Positions 32,020 to 44,140 are shown, numbered from the stretch's first letter. The stretch: 64,000 nucleotides of DNA from Rhineura floridana (GCF_030035675.1 NC_084480.1:127174738-127238737); one strand, 5' to 3'. Program-made: numbers and translations. The notes: a model not told the origin generated them from the sequence alone.

Positions 32020-33939
32020 ACTTCCGGGAAGGGTGACTTCGCTTGTGCCTGCTTTTGAGACGGGCTCCCGCCTCAAAAGAAGCTTATTCAGATATAAATC
32101 AGTCAGAACATTTTTTTTTGACTGATAAAATTTCTCCCGGGCAGGGAGAAACGTAGAGATCAACCTCAAAAGCCTGTTTTTGCTGGGAGGACTGGATTTC
32201 ATTAATTTATGAGAAAAGGTCCAGCCAACAATGCCAGATGGACTTCCGAACATGCTCTATCTGTTTTAAGCGATACGTTTATCTTTTCTTCAAAGAGAAA
32301 ACAGACTAACAGGCAAGCACCCTTCTTTCTATTATTTTTCTTACTTGGTTTAAATTGTTGCAGCAAAAGGAGATTTGTCAGATTGATCGGCTTTGAAGAA
32401 CTTCTGGTGAGCTATAACTCTTCTCTGTTATTCACGAAATTAACTGCTTATCTCTGTTTCTGTTGCAAAAAGCTGTCCTGGAAGTGCATTCTAAAGATAA
32501 TAAACAGAAGAGGGATTTCTATTCCGAGGAATGTTATATTGTCTGGGACTATTCTCTTTTTGGTCTATTTTATTTTGACGAATCTGCTTCTTCACGACGC
32601 CACTAACTGTTTTGATGCTGGGAACTAAATTTGTTTTGTATTCTTGAACATAGAGAGATAAGGCAGGCTGCTCTGTTTATACTGTGATGTCATCAAGCCT
32701 GGAATATTAACCCAATTGTTGCTGAAATAAGAAGTGGTTCTTTATTTTTGTTTTGCTTTGTTTTCGTGGTTTTAAAAATGGCAACTAAGAAAGTGGCTGA
32801 GAATCTGGAAGTAATTATGTTTCAGAAAATAATGGATGAGATTGAGATAACGAAACAAACCCTGCGACAGGGTAGTAAGGAGCTGAAAATTGAACCGAGC
32901 AAAATGACGCAGGAGCTTAAAGGAATAGGGGATCCTGTGAGAGAGGAGAATGAGATCAGAGATGAGAAAAGAATAAATAAAGGGAAGATACAAGCCCTGG
33001 AGATTGGAACAAATGTGGAATTGGAAAAAGATCTGGAGTTTATGGATATTAGAAATAAAATCTACTGTTTGGAATTTAACGTTATCTCTGAAGAAATTAA
33101 TGAAGATATTAGAGATAAAGTTATCAATGGCTTGGATAATCTTCTGGACTGGAATGACGTGATGGAGTTTGATATAGTGAAAATCTATGGAATTAACTGC
33201 AGCCATGTGACAATGGAAAAACTTTCAAGAGATGAGCCAGTGCATTTTGTAAAAAAGAAGAACAGAGATATGACTTTACAACAGCATTTCAGCAACTTAT
33301 TCAGAATGGCTGGCAAGAAAATATTTGGGATAGAGGAAATTCCCATCAGACTCTTATTATATGACTATGGCTATGACAGCAAGATTATTATGGAATACTG
33401 ATAATGGAAGATTGGACACTGAAATTACTGGACTTAACAGGACTATTGAAGATGGAAGATGAAATTAATAGGGATAATGGAATAATGGCTATTGAAATTA
33501 TTGGACCTAACAGATTTTGATGAGATGGATTAATCGAAATGTTTATTTGGACTATGGTTATGACATTAAGATTATTATTATTATTAACGAGATGGATTAA
33601 TCGATATGTTTATTTGGAGAAAAATTGATAGATATATTTCTTAAAGAATTGAAACCTCTCTTTGACTTTTTGTGGAAAGAATAAAGTAATGTTTATGAGA
33701 TTTGATGATTAATTAAGATAACTACTGGAGGAAAGTGATTTTATAATATAATTTAAGAGACAGGATTGTTATATATTGTAGACTTATAACTGATTTGATT
33801 GGTGACAAATGGGAAGTCAACATTTTATTTTTTTGTTTAATCATTTTTGTTTTGTTTTGTTTTTTTGTCTTTGAATGTTTTATGACTTTGTTTTGTATGT
33901 TTTATGAAAATTTGAATAAAAATTATTGTAAAAAAAAAA
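32020..33939 (+). mobile_element. Complete ORF1-only L1 derivative (HAL1-like)
   Basis: A 1.92-kb unit begins acttccggg, has a 5' UTR of about 760 bp, one ORF1, a 3' UTR of about 500 bp with T/G-rich stretches (ttttgttttgttttg), and a short poly(A) tail. It is bounded by an exact 18-bp duplication. There is no trace of ORF2 between the ORF1 stop and the tail. As the duplication abuts both ends, this is the complete inserted unit. Mammalian HAL1 ('half-L1') elements have this design. Direct repeats (gagatggattaatcga) at about 33522 and 33589 lie in the 3' UTR. Confidence 0.85.
32778..33401 (+). CDS. L1-type ORF1 protein
   Basis: This is a 207-residue protein if translation starts at the Met of MATKKVAENLE. 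The upstream Met at 32748 would add a hydrophobic stretch (MFCFVFVVLK) unlike ORF1. The first 95 residues or so are charged and likely coiled-coil. An RRM-like block follows (MDIRNKIYCLEFNVI, VINGLDNLL, FDIVKIYGIN). The C-terminal domain has LSRDEPVHFVKKKNRDMTLQQHFSNLFRMAGKKIFGIEEIPIRLLL, matching squamate L1 ORF1. L1 ORF1p is an RNA-binding trimer. The frame is open throughout, but I cannot tell whether this copy is still functional. The nearest alternative is a decayed L1 that lost ORF2 internally. Confidence 0.8.
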   Translation: MATKKVAENLEVIMFQKIMDEIEITKQTLRQGSKELKIEPSKMTQELKGIGDPVREENEIRDEKRINKGKIQALEIGTNVELEKDLEFMDIRNKIYCLEFNVISEEINEDIRDKVINGLDNLLDWNDVMEFDIVKIYGINCSHVTMEKLSRDEPVHFVKKKNRDMTLQQHFSNLFRMAGKKIFGIEEIPIRLLLYDYGYDSKIIMEY

Positions 33940-34084
33940 CAAAGTAAGTGACCCTAGGATTGCAAGCTAAAAGGAAAACTAACGTTTTGATAATGGTGTG
34001 GTTTCAACCTTGCCTTTGCTTAGAAAATGGGAAATGCAAGGGGAGAGAGGATGCATAGAATGGAGGCATGGTTAAACTCTCCCC

Positions 34085-34880
34085 CTTATATGAAAACATA
34101 AGATTATGGCCAAAGGCCCATCTAGTCCAGCACTCTTTTCTCAAAGTAGCCAACCAGATGCCTATGAGAAGCCTGCAAGCAGGACCTGAGTGCAACAGTG
34201 TTCTCCCCACTGATGGGGCTACACTAGCTTCCCAGCAGGTGGGTCACTTTTGGTTACTGTGAGGGGGAGGGGAGAGGCAGCAGGAAGATTAGTGCAGTGC
34301 AACTGCACTGGTAGGTGCACCAGACTAGATCTACCAGTGCAGTTGCACAACACAGTGGCCTCCCTGTTGCCTCCCCCTCCCCCTGTCTCTCCTGGTAAGT
34401 AAGAGTGACCCACTTGCTGGGAAGCAAGTACAACTTGCTGGGAAGCCAGGGTATCAGCTCTGACCCACCCAAAGAGCCACTTTTGATTCCCAGCAACTGG
34501 TATTCAGAAGCACATTGCGTCCAAAAGCAGAAGTAGAACATAGCTATCATGCCTATTAGCTACTGGTAGCCTTATCATCCATACATTTATCTAATCCTTT
34601 TTAAAAAAGCCACCCAAGTTGGTGGCCATCACTAGCAAGTTCCACAGTTTAAGTATGTACTGTGTAAAAGAAAGACTTCCTTTTGTCTGTCCTGAATCTC
34701 CCAACATGCAGCTCTACTGGATGTCATAGTATGCTGAGAGAGGAAGAAAAATGTCTCCCTGTTCACTCTTTCTGCACCAGGCATAATTTTATACACCTCT
34801 GTCATGCTTCCTCTACTTTCTCCCTGCAAATGCCTCATCTCCCAAGACTGTTCTTCCCAGCTTGACTCTCCCAGCTTCTC
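34085..34880 (-). mobile_element. Old CR1-like LINE fragments
   Basis: 34120-34240 (cccatctagtccagcactct, gccaaccagatgcc) and 34540-34880 (cttccttttgtctgtcctga, ataattttatacacctctgt) resemble a CR1/L3-type 3' region read on the minus strand. The middle, about 34250-34530, is unassigned and may be a later insertion. No open frame remains. Confidence 0.5.
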
Positions 34881-35138
34881 CCAGTTTGGAAGGCTGTCTC
34901 AAAGGAAGGGAGGACTTAAAATGCCTTGGTGGCATTTACTGGGAAGAACAGATGAGCGGGGAAGAGAAACACACTATTGTCCATCAGTAGATTCTCCCCT
35001 GCAAATGACACTTAGCACTAGCAATAGCATAACCAGGGGAATGTGTCCCCATGTTTCCCCTCAAAATAGACTTTAGCCCGCTGCCAGCTTTAATTTCTGT
35101 AGATTGTAGCCCAAAGAAGGAAACTATTGATGTGCATA

Positions 35139-35600
35139 GGGATGGATGAATCTGCCAATTATAGTTTCTTTCTGTTTCTCATTTTTCCAATTTTAATTTC
35201 AGTTATTATTATTTATTATTATTTGTTGAATTCATATTCTGCCCTTCCTCCTGAATGAACCGAGGGCAGCAAACATATCAACAAAAACGACTGAAACAAC
35301 AAGAAAAAGAAAAGCATTCTAAAAACATTCTAAAACACAGTTACAGTTAAAAACATTCTAAAACACTGTCACAGTTAAAAATATTCTTTCATAAGTAATC
35401 AGGTCACTAGGAACAGTCACCTTCAGCCCTCAAAAGTCTGGGTAAACAGGACTGTTTTCAAATTCCTCCTGGATGATGGAGACAGATGCACCTCACTGGG
35501 AGGGCATTCCACAAACAGGGAGCCCTATCATGCCCTATCAAAATGGGTGGGTTTGCATGCAAATGTGAACTGAACCAATTTCACTCCAATCCCTACATGG
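35139..35600. mobile_element. MITE (TAGGGATGG type) interrupted by an L2 3' end
   Basis: The left end catagggatggatg and right end ccaatccctacatgg are related to the element at 25467. From about 35203 to 35545 an L2 3' end on the minus strand is inserted. Its hairpin is ctgccc at 35239-35244 with gggcag at 35264-35269. Confidence 0.6.
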
Positions 35601-35646
35601 ACACACTTGCCTTTTCAACTAACATTTAGAGCCAAATACTTTAAAA

Positions 35647-35956
35647 CAGTGGTTTCCAAACTTTTCCCTCCACATACCACTTGAAAATTGCCCAAGGACT
35701 TGGCTGACTACTTAATTTTTTTCTTGCTTGTTGTAGCCGTTGTAATGCGCTGTGTTAGCTACTTTTACTTCTTGTGCAGAAATAAATGGTACAGAATTCA
35801 AATTGTAATACAACAAAATACAGTACTGGAAATAAAAGAAGCCGTAAAAATACAATTAAAAATTAATATGAATATTTAATGCAGATGTGCCAAAGACCAC
35901 CTAAATGAAGAGTGCAGCCCACTAGTGGTCCATGGACCACAATTTGGGAACCGCTG
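35647..35956. mobile_element. hAT-type MITE, 310 bp
   Basis: The inverted ends cagtggtttccaaac and tttgggaaccgctg are flanked by an 8-bp duplication ctttaaaa (35639-35646 and 35957-35964). The interior is non-coding. Confidence 0.88.
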
Positions 35957-35964
35957 CTTTAAAA

Positions 35965-36657
35965 GATTCTTGTCAGAATTCTGGGGCAGAAGCCTATTTA
36001 CCCTAAAAGCATCATTACTCATTTGCAATGTTTAAAACTAAGCTTGGATCTTCTTTACCAAAGTGACATAACATTAGAGAGAAGATCAAGAAAGCCAGAG
36101 CTACAGAATGAGAATAAAGTCTAATTACTTGCAATTAATCTACCCTGTGTTAGACTGTCAGGAGATAAAGAATACCCTTAGGCTAGCCTTCCCTCCCCGC
36201 TGCGTAGATAAAGGCCACTGGCTATTTTTTGTTAGTTTGTCTGCAATTCCAGTTTATATGCAAGCAAAGTGATGCATTTCAGTGACTAAAATAATTCGCT
36301 GGATACAATTTAGGCAGTATCCCATAGTGTGTCAGTGGCTAGAATGAACTCAAAAGAGTCTGACCTTTAAAGGGTTCAATGAAGTTAAAGGAAACTCTAT
36401 TCAAGTGATGACTCAAAAGGTCAGGCCCCCAATTATACAATTCAATATAATGAAATAGAGATGAACCTTGTGGCACACATGCATTGTGTATGGGAAATCC
36501 TGAGTGAAGGGGCAATATAAAGCCATGTGTGAGGGTCAAGCAGAGGCCAGAATCAGTTTGGTGTGGCACTTTCTGTCTGGTCAGTTGCTCATGTTGGAAG
36601 ACTTGTCTATGCATTGTACCTCAGATCTAGGGCACATATCCCTAACATTCTTTAGTC
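35965..36657. other. Unassigned DNA
   Basis: No recognised gene or element. Confidence 0.4.
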
Positions 36658-36787
36658 TAGGGGTGGCTAACCTGTGGCCCACCACACGTTGAACTCAAGC
36701 ACCCATAATCCCTGACCATTGGCTATGCTGGCTGGGGCTGATGGGAGTTAGAGTCCAATAACAGCTGGATAACCACAGGTTAGCCAT
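36658..36787. mobile_element. Palindromic hAT-type MITE
   Basis: aggggtggctaacctgtggc and ccacaggttagcc are inverted, with gctggctggggctgatggga near the centre. A related copy is at 60836-60975. Confidence 0.7.
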
Positions 36788-37087
36788 TTATCCTTTATTC
36801 TGGCCAATGCAATCTGGGATTGCAAAACATGTATTGTCATAAATCTTAAAACTGGGGATTAGCCATTGTAGGGAGTGCACCGCTGATACATTTTTGTGGC
36901 TGAGGTAGAAAATCCAGATGGCAAACCCTTCCTGCTGTGGCGATAAACAATAACAACTAATTGCTGCTTTTTAGTAGTTCCAGACAAACTGCCACCTGAG
37001 GCTGGCCTCATAACCTTGCCAAATGTCAGGGCCAGCTATGGTGCACTGTGGAGCTCCATCCACAAGGGGGAGATAAGAGCTTCTTTA

Positions 37088-37553
37088 TAGGGTTGCGAGT
37101 TGTCCAGGTTTCACCTGGATACTCTTGATTTTCAGGGTCCTCTCTGGGTCTCCGGGTGAGTCACCTTAATCTCTGGACTCTCAGCTTTAATTTTCTTTTA
37201 AAAGTAAGTTTCTAGGTGGTCTGGTTCATGACATATACACCAAAACATCAGCTGCCCCCCGCAACTCTTAAATCTATTTAGCTGATCTGTTAAATCAGCT
37301 TGCAGCTCTAACCCCCCTTTCAGGATTGTAGCCAGTAAGTGAAGTCAGGGTTGTGATTTGTTGACCTCCAGGGAGTGCCTAGACCTCATTGCAACGCCAG
37401 AAAATGGTTGTTTCCACCCTGTTTATTTGAAAATCTCATAAATTGAGTAAGTATAACGTTTTCAGGTTTCACCAACTGGTTGGACAATAAACTATTATAT
37501 GGGGTGTATGTATTTTTACATCTGCAGTATGTGTGTGTATATGGAGTCTTTCC
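37088..37553. repeat. Dispersed repeat A, copy 2 (left of BovB)
   Basis: Shares many phrases with 21958 and 56637, and continues through ggacaataaactattatatg and gtatggagtctt, which recur at 57716-57790. The family continues at 38053 after the BovB. Confidence 0.7.
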
Positions 37554-38046
37554 AACAACCCTGTCCTCAAATGCAAAGATGTATCACTGAACACCAAAGT
37601 CAGGATCATTCAGACCATGGTATTCCCAATCTCTATGTATGGATGTGAAAGTTGGACAGTGAAAAAAGCAGATAAGAGAAAAATCAACTCATTTGAAATG
37701 TGGTGTTGGAGGAGAGCTTTGCACATACCATGGACTGCGAAAAAAACAAATAATTGGGTGTTAGAACAAATTAAACCAGAACTGTCCCTAGAAGCTAAAA
37801 TGATGAAACTGAGGTTATCATGGAAACATCATGAGAAGACATGTTTCACTAGAAAAGATAATAATGCTGGGAAAAACAGAAGGGAGTAGAAGAAGAGGAA
37901 GGCCAAATAAGAGATGGTTTGATTCGATAAAGGAAGCCACAGACCTGAACTTACAAGATTTGAACAGGGTGGTTCATGACAGATACTCTTGGAGGTTACT
38001 GATTCATAGAGTTGCCATAAGTCATAATCGACTTGAAGGCACATAA
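37554..38046 (+). pseudogene. BovB ORF2 C-terminal remnant
   Basis: Encodes the RTE/BovB C-terminal region after the RT: ISMYGCESWTVKKADKRKINSFEMWCWRRALHIPWTAKKTN, IKPELSLEA, KIIMLGKTEGSRRRGRPNKRW, DRYSWRLLIHRVA. Two frames (37533-37889 and 37831-38046) overlap, so one frameshift lies around 37830-37880. The RT core is not present. No function remains. Confidence 0.85.
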
Positions 38047-38052
38047 CAACAA
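37554..38052 (+). mobile_element. BovB (RTE) LINE 3' fragment
   Basis: 5'-truncated BovB carrying the end of ORF2 and the 3' tail (ataatcgacttgaaggcaca, then taacaacaac). It interrupts repeat A: gtatggagtctt before it and atgagaactct after it are contiguous in style at 57783. No clear target duplication was seen. Confidence 0.8.
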
Positions 38053-38330
38053 CATGAGAACTCTGACAGAAAAAAGTCCAAAAGGGGTCTGGCTTTTGTC
38101 TCTCTCTTTTTACACTTTGAACTCTTGATTCTCCCTGTTTTGTTTATCGCCATGAAAACTGAGAGGGCTGTTCAGCAAGCATTTCTGCATTCAGGACTAT
38201 AAGTTTTGTAAGGTTTTGATGAGCTTATAGGAAGCATCAGAATGGCATGGGGATTATGTTTGATTTAACATTGCAGAATGCAAAAAACCCATGCTTACAA
38301 TAGTATACAGCCACTCCTGTGGCTGTATAA
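38053..38330. repeat. Dispersed repeat B, copy 2
   Basis: Matches 7299-7588 and ends at ggctgtataa in both. Confidence 0.75.
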
Positions 38331-38399
38331 TGAAAAGAAAAAGAGGCAACAAATCAAGGCTTTGTCAGGGGAAGAGCTGCTTTGTACACCACACGGCAT

Positions 38400-38488
38400 A
38401 CCCGCTCAGAGTCAGACTAGAAGCAAGGAGAGCTGGATTCAAATCCCCACTCATCCTTGAAATTCACTGGGTGATTGTGGGTCTCTCT
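38400..38488 (+). mobile_element. tRNA-type SINE, left part (split by CR1)
   Basis: The B-box region gctggattcaaatccccact and then attcactgggtgattgtggg match the SINE heads at 3245 and 61440. The family's next segment (taacctac...gtgaggataa) appears only after the CR1, at about 39968-40010. Confidence 0.65.
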
Positions 38489-39966
38489 CATAGAATCATA
38501 GAGTTGGAAGGGGCCTTGTAGGCCATCGAGTCCAACCCCCTGCTCACAGCAGGAAATCCACAGCTAGAGCATCTCCCGCAGATAGCTGTCCAGCCTCTGC
38601 TTGAAGACATCCAGCGAAGGGGATCCCACCACCTCCCTAGGCAGTCGGTTCTATTGCTGAACTGCCCTTACTGTCAAGAAGTTCCTTCTAATGTCCAATC
38701 TGAATCTACGCTCCTGCAACTTAAAACCATTAGACCTAGTCCTACCCTCTGGGGCAGCAGAGAACAAATCTGTACCCTCCTCTATGTGATAGCCCTTCAG
38801 GTACTTAAAGAGTGCAATCATGTCACCCCTCAACCTTCTCTTCACCAGACTGAACATGCCAAGTTTCTTCAACCTTTCCTCATAATACTTGTTCTCCATA
38901 CAGGCTATCATCCTCGTCACCCTCTTCTGAACCCACTCTAACTTGTCTATATCTTTCTTAAAATGAGGCGCCCAGAACTGAACGCAGTATTCCAGATGAG
39001 GCCTGACTAATGCAGAATATAGTGGGACTATTACTTCCCTCGACCTGGAAACTATAGCTCTGTTTATGCAGCCCAAAACCGCGTTTGCCTTTTTTGCCGC
39101 GGCATCACACTGCTGGGTCATGTTCAACTTGCGATCCACTACAATTCCAAGGTCCTTCTCACACACACTACTTCTAAGCCGGGTATTTCCCATCCTGTAC
39201 CCGTGCATTTTGTTTTTGTGGCCTAAATGAAGAATCTTGCATTTGTCTTTATTGAATTTCATTTTATTAATTTCAGCCCAATTTTCTAGTCTATCCAGGT
39301 CCCTTTGGATTTTATTCCTGTCTTCCATTGTGTTAGCTATCCCTCCCAGTTTCGTATCATCCGCAAACTTCATAAGGCTTCCCTCCACCCCATCATCTAA
39401 GTCATTGATAAAAGGTTGAAGAGTATCGGCCCCAAGACAGAACCCTGTGGCACTCCACTCAAAACGTCCTTCCAGTCCGAAGCAGAGCCACCGACGACCA
39501 CTCTTTGAGTACGGTTTTCCAACCAGTTGTGAATCCACCTGACAGTATTTCCATGTAGTCCACATTTGACCAGTTTGCTAATCAAAAGGTCGTGGGGGAC
39601 TTTGTCAAACTCTTTGCTGAAATCTAGATAGATGACATCTACAGCATTTCCACCATCTACTAAGCTAGTGACCCGATCAAAAAAAGAAATGAGATTAGTT
39701 TGACAGGATTTTTTCTTGACAAACCCATGGTGGCTCCTACTAATCACAGCATTGTCATCTAGATAGTTGCCAATGGACTCTTTTATTATCTGTTCTAATA
39801 TCTTTCCCGGTATTGAAGTCAGACTGACCGGCCTGTAATTCCCCGGATCTTCTTTTTTACCCTTTTTAAAGAGCAGGATGATGTTTGCCCATCTCCAATC
39901 CTCCGGCACCTCTCCCGTTCTCCAGGATTTCTCAAATATGATGGCAAGAGGTTCTGAGAGTACATC
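38489..39966 (-). mobile_element. CR1 LINE, 5'-truncated
   Basis: The 3' end lies at the left (catagaatcatagagttgga, the CR1 terminal motif). Coding runs through CR1 RT to the truncation near 39966. It is inserted in a SINE. Confidence 0.9.
38651..39909 (-). pseudogene. CR1 reverse transcriptase (partial, one frameshift)
   Basis: The first frame (39909 to 39397) reads PEDWRWANIILLFKKGKKEDPGNYRPVSLTSI, VIYLDFSKEFDKVPHDLLI and SGVPQGSVLGPILFNL. The second (39565 to 38651) continues INDLDDGVEGSLMKFADDTKLGG, NKMKFNKDKCKILHLG and LYSALVRPHLEYCVQFWAPHFKKDID. A frameshift lies between PILFN and INDL, at about 39400-39420. The catalytic motif reads FADD, as in other CR1s. Endonuclease and ORF1 are absent through 5' truncation. 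Confidence 0.9.
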
Positions 39967-40040
39967 AGTTTAACCTACTTTATATGGCTGTGGTGAGGAT
40001 AAGACAGGGCAGGGAAGAATCAGGATGCTGCCTGTACCTC
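39967..40040 (+). mobile_element. tRNA-type SINE, right part
   Basis: agtttaacctactttatatg and gtggtgaggataagacaggg continue the SINE begun at 38400, showing the CR1 landed inside it. Confidence 0.6.
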
Positions 40041-40347
40041 CTGAGACAAAGGCTACAATAGATTGAAATGAATAAGCAGTAGTTATCACCACTCCCTGAC
40101 ACTCTGAGATGAAAGTCTGTCCCAGGAGAAGACTGTTTCATAGAGATTTACAGGAGAAGAAGGATACAATACAAATGTAACAAACAAACTTGGTTTTTGG
40201 CCAAGTGGAAAGGACGAAGCCAAGCATGCTCATCATTTCAGATTGCAAAACCCCATCCAGGGATCAACAGCACCTTCAGTTCTTCATTCCCTTTTCATGA
40301 GCAGTATGAGAATATGTAATTAATTTTTGGTCCAGTGTGATCTTGAG

Positions 40348-40566
<219 letters not shown>

Positions 40567-41499
40567 ATAATCCAAAATAAAGAGAAGTCATCAAAAGCCT
40601 GCTGTTCATGCTGCAGTCGCTCGGTGGACATGGGATGAAGCTTAGATGTATTATCTTCTCAAAAGGAAAGTGTCTAGTCACAGGAATCGCTCTCACTGCT
40701 TTTACAGCCCTTGAGGGAACAGAATATTTATTACTGCTATTCAGCACATAGTGAACTTCACTATTTCCAATTAAAGGCTTTTCCATTTCTTTTCTCCAGT
40801 TTTGCAGCTACTTCTCAATGCATGTGGTATGAAAAGACAGTTATTTGTTTGTTTCCTCCTGTACAAATGTCAGTTTCAGCACAGTCTACCAAATTCAACA
40901 TTATCCAGCAGCACACACACTGTTAAATGGGGTTGCAAGAGATGATATAGGCTATGAAATTAATAAGTTAAAGTAGGGGTCAGCCACTTGTGGCCCCTGG
41001 GCCGAATCCATCATTTCTAGTAGTGCCATTTATATCTCCATACACTCCATTACCAACCAAAGAAAAGAAAAGTATAGATGTATAGCATTAGTGGGCAACT
41101 AGGCAAATCTAGGAAGTCTCGCTAGAATCTGTTAGAATCTATTAAGCTTTTGTGAATTCTGTAGCACATGGGTGAATGGAGTGCAATCTTTTAAATGATA
41201 TGTAGTGAACAAGAGGTGGGGTTCTATCAAATAAGAGGGTCAACCAATTTTTGTATGACTATTCCTTTTCATTAAATCAATCTACTGCTTTATGGATAAA
41301 TGTAGCTTCTTTTGTAATAGTTTTTTGAGGCAAGCAATCAAAACTGGAGCTGGAGGACAGTTTGGGGAGTACTTGAAGTTCACCATGTTTTTCAAGATTG
41401 CATTAATTTGCCCCTGATGTATATTCCTGGGAATGGATCAGTCAATCTTGACTGACATTAGCAATTTTACACTGAGTTTTATATGTGAGTCCCCACTTA
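40567..41499. other. Unassigned DNA with a MITE end
   Basis: taggggtcagccacttgtgg near 40975 looks like the left end of a hAT-type MITE. No partner end was found. Confidence 0.4.
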
Positions 41500-41954
41500 T
41501 ATTTATTTTTCTATCAAATTTCTGTTCCTCCCTTCCTATGAAAAGAGCCCAGGGCAGCAAACAATAAAACAGCAAAACAATACAATTAAAACAACAACAA
41601 GTAAAACACTATAAAACATCTCAAAACTTTAAAAAGCAATCAAATATCCTCACAGCTAAGATTATCAAGTTTCCCCGGAAAGAGTATCTTTCAGTCATCA
41701 ACCACCTGAGTGAACAGGAATGTTTTAAAATTCCTCCTGAATGTTAATTATAAGGGAGACAGAAACATTCTATAAATGGAGAATCACTACCCAAAGGGCC
41801 TTGTTGTGAGTCAATAGCAACTAGGTAGCACCCAGCAGTGGCACCACCAACAGTGCCTCCCCTGCTGGTCTTGAGACTTGAGATGGTTGATATTAGGGGA
41901 GGCGCTGTCTTGAATGTTTGGGTCCCAAGGTGTTTAGGACTTTGCATGCTAATA

Positions 41955-42603
41955 CTAACACCTTGAATTGGCCTGGTAGGTCACTGGCAGCCAGTGCAGT
42001 AGTTGCAGGACCGGTGACTTATGGTCCCATTCGGCTGCCCCAGTCACCAACCTAACAGCTACATTCTGTACTGGCTGCAGCTTCTGGACCATCTTCATGG
42101 GTAGTCCCATACAGAGTGGATCGCAGTAGTCCAGATGGATAGTCACTAGAGCTTGGTCAACTGAGACCAGGCTATCCCAGTCCATGAATGGCTACAGCTG
42201 GTGAACCAGACTTAGCTGGGCATAAGCAGATAGAAGCAACTTGGGGCTCCAGTGGCAGGCTGGAATCAGTACTCTCATACTATGAATTTGTTCCTTCAGG
42301 AAGAGTGCAACCACTCTTAGAACTCTACATCCACCTGAGCATGGGAGCCTCCCGCCCACAGCACCTCCATTTTATCAGGATTCAGCATCCGTTTGTTTGC
42401 CCACAGCTCATCACAGATTCCAAGAACTGGCCCAACACCTTCACAGCCTCTTCTGATTCAGATGGATGGGAGAGACAGAATTGTGAGTCATCAACATAAC
42501 AATGACACTGTGCTGCAAATCCCTGAGTGACAGTTCCTGAAATTTCATATAGATGTTGAATAGCATAGGAAACAATGGATTCCTCTGAGACCCCACAGCC
42601 CAA
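41955..42603 (-). pseudogene. L2 reverse transcriptase remnant
   Basis: VTIHLDYCDPLCMGLPMKMVQKLQPVQNVAVRLVTGA and VLQLLHWLPVTYQANSRC align with [34 protein letters not shown] and RLRWLPICFRARFKV of the L2 at 4491. Upstream, CHCYVDDSQFCLS corresponds to the YADDTQLYFS catalytic region with changes. Several stops and frameshifts. Confidence 0.75.
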
Positions 42604-43834
42604 AAACTATGGGCCAATCAACAGTCCCCCAGATAGAGGTGGAACCACTGTGCTACTCTCTGGCAACAGTACTGCAGGTGGGTGTGGAAGCATTGTAATA
42701 CAGTGCTTCTTACTCCCAGCCCCCTGAATCATTCCAGAAAGACACAATTGATTGATTGATTGATTGATATCCCACCCTTCCTCCCAGTAGGAGCCTAGGG
42801 TGTCAATGGTCAATGATGTTGAAAGTAGGGCTATGCATGCCCCCCTGGATCCAGTCCAGAGCCCAATCTTGTACTTCAGGACCAATCCGGGGATGATCCA
42901 ATCCAGATCCAGGGCTCAAATCAATTGGGGGACCATCCCTAATGTTTAATTCAGGGTATAAACCCTAATTAAACATGCTGTCAGGAGGGGGCAAGGGAAG
43001 AAGGAGCAGTATGGCAGGTGGTGTGGTGTTGCTTACCTGGCTTCCCAATGCTGCAGGTCACTGCCGGTTACTAAGAAAGTGAGGGGGAGGGACAAGGGAG
43101 AGGGGATCTTGGTGTGGTCTGGCTAGAGCAGCAGAGACAATCTAGTGCTTCTGCCACTGCGCCCATACCAGATGGAGCTCCCCGCTGAGTTACCCTCCCC
43201 GTATGGGTAACTGGCAGCCTTGTGTGGTATTGGGAAGACACCCTGTCTGCACTGTGGCAGAAGCCACAGCAGGAGGTTTGGTGTGGTGCAAGCACAACAG
43301 TAGAGCCAATCTGATGCTCCTGACACTGTGCCGGCATCAGAGCTCCTTGTTGCCTTGGCCCTCCCACTCTCAATAACTGGCAGCAACACATGGAGTTGGG
43401 AAGTCAGATAAGCAACACAGCTCTGTGCGTTGGCCCCACCAGCCACTACTGGCCTCTTCTTCTTGGTAACCAACAGCAATGCATAGTGTTGGGAACAGCC
43501 AGGTAAGCAAGTTTGCCCTCAAATTTCTTCACAAGTCTCTCACTGTAGAATAATGAGTGGCAAGTTGTTAGTTATGCCAAACTGGTCTGGACCAGCTAAT
43601 TTGCCACTCACAGCTCTGTTCATGATTCACTGAAGAGGCAATGGAGGCCAAGAAGTATCCACTTTTTGCTGCCACCACAGCCACATGGTAGGCACAACTG
43701 ACTTGTGTCACCTACAGTGTAGCCATCAGCCAGTCCACTTCATTGTCTAGAGCTCCTCAGAGAACCAAGGAAGGTCTCACAGAGTCCCAATGGCCAGAAA
43801 GGGTCTTTAGGAGTGGTAGTCTTTATAGTCCTCT

Positions 43835-44140
43835 CTATCTTGCCGTTCGACAGTGAGACTTGATGGAAGCACTAGCCATGCCACATGGAAAATCCCCCAG
43901 AGCATTCAAGAATCCATCAGATTTCATTAGTCTCTGGGGGCAGACTAACCTAACCAGTCCGCTATCCCTACAGGGAGGGTCGGCCACAGCCATTCCCAAC
44001 TTTACCAAGGACAGATCCATTGGTGACAATGGGATGATAGTCATGACCCCAATCAATTGATCATTCCCAGTGCTCTCTATAGTGAAGACCAGATTGAGGG
44101 TATGACCTACAGTAATGTTGGGTGCACAACATGTCGTCAT
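43835..44140 (-). pseudogene. L2 endonuclease remnant
   Basis: NITVGHTLNLVFTIE and IIPLSPMDLSLVK resemble the L2 endonuclease C-terminal block (GHTLDLVF, then SPLSWSDH), with the catalytic SDH lost. Further upstream, at about 44700-44760, the minus strand reads NPRTLV-GDFDIQA, like the GDFN motif. Confidence 0.6.

Noticed and set aside
43000-43510. Possible coding region with frames of 106 and 118 codons
   Set aside because: GC-rich tandem-like DNA inside a rearranged L2; the frames overlap on one strand and show no family signature.
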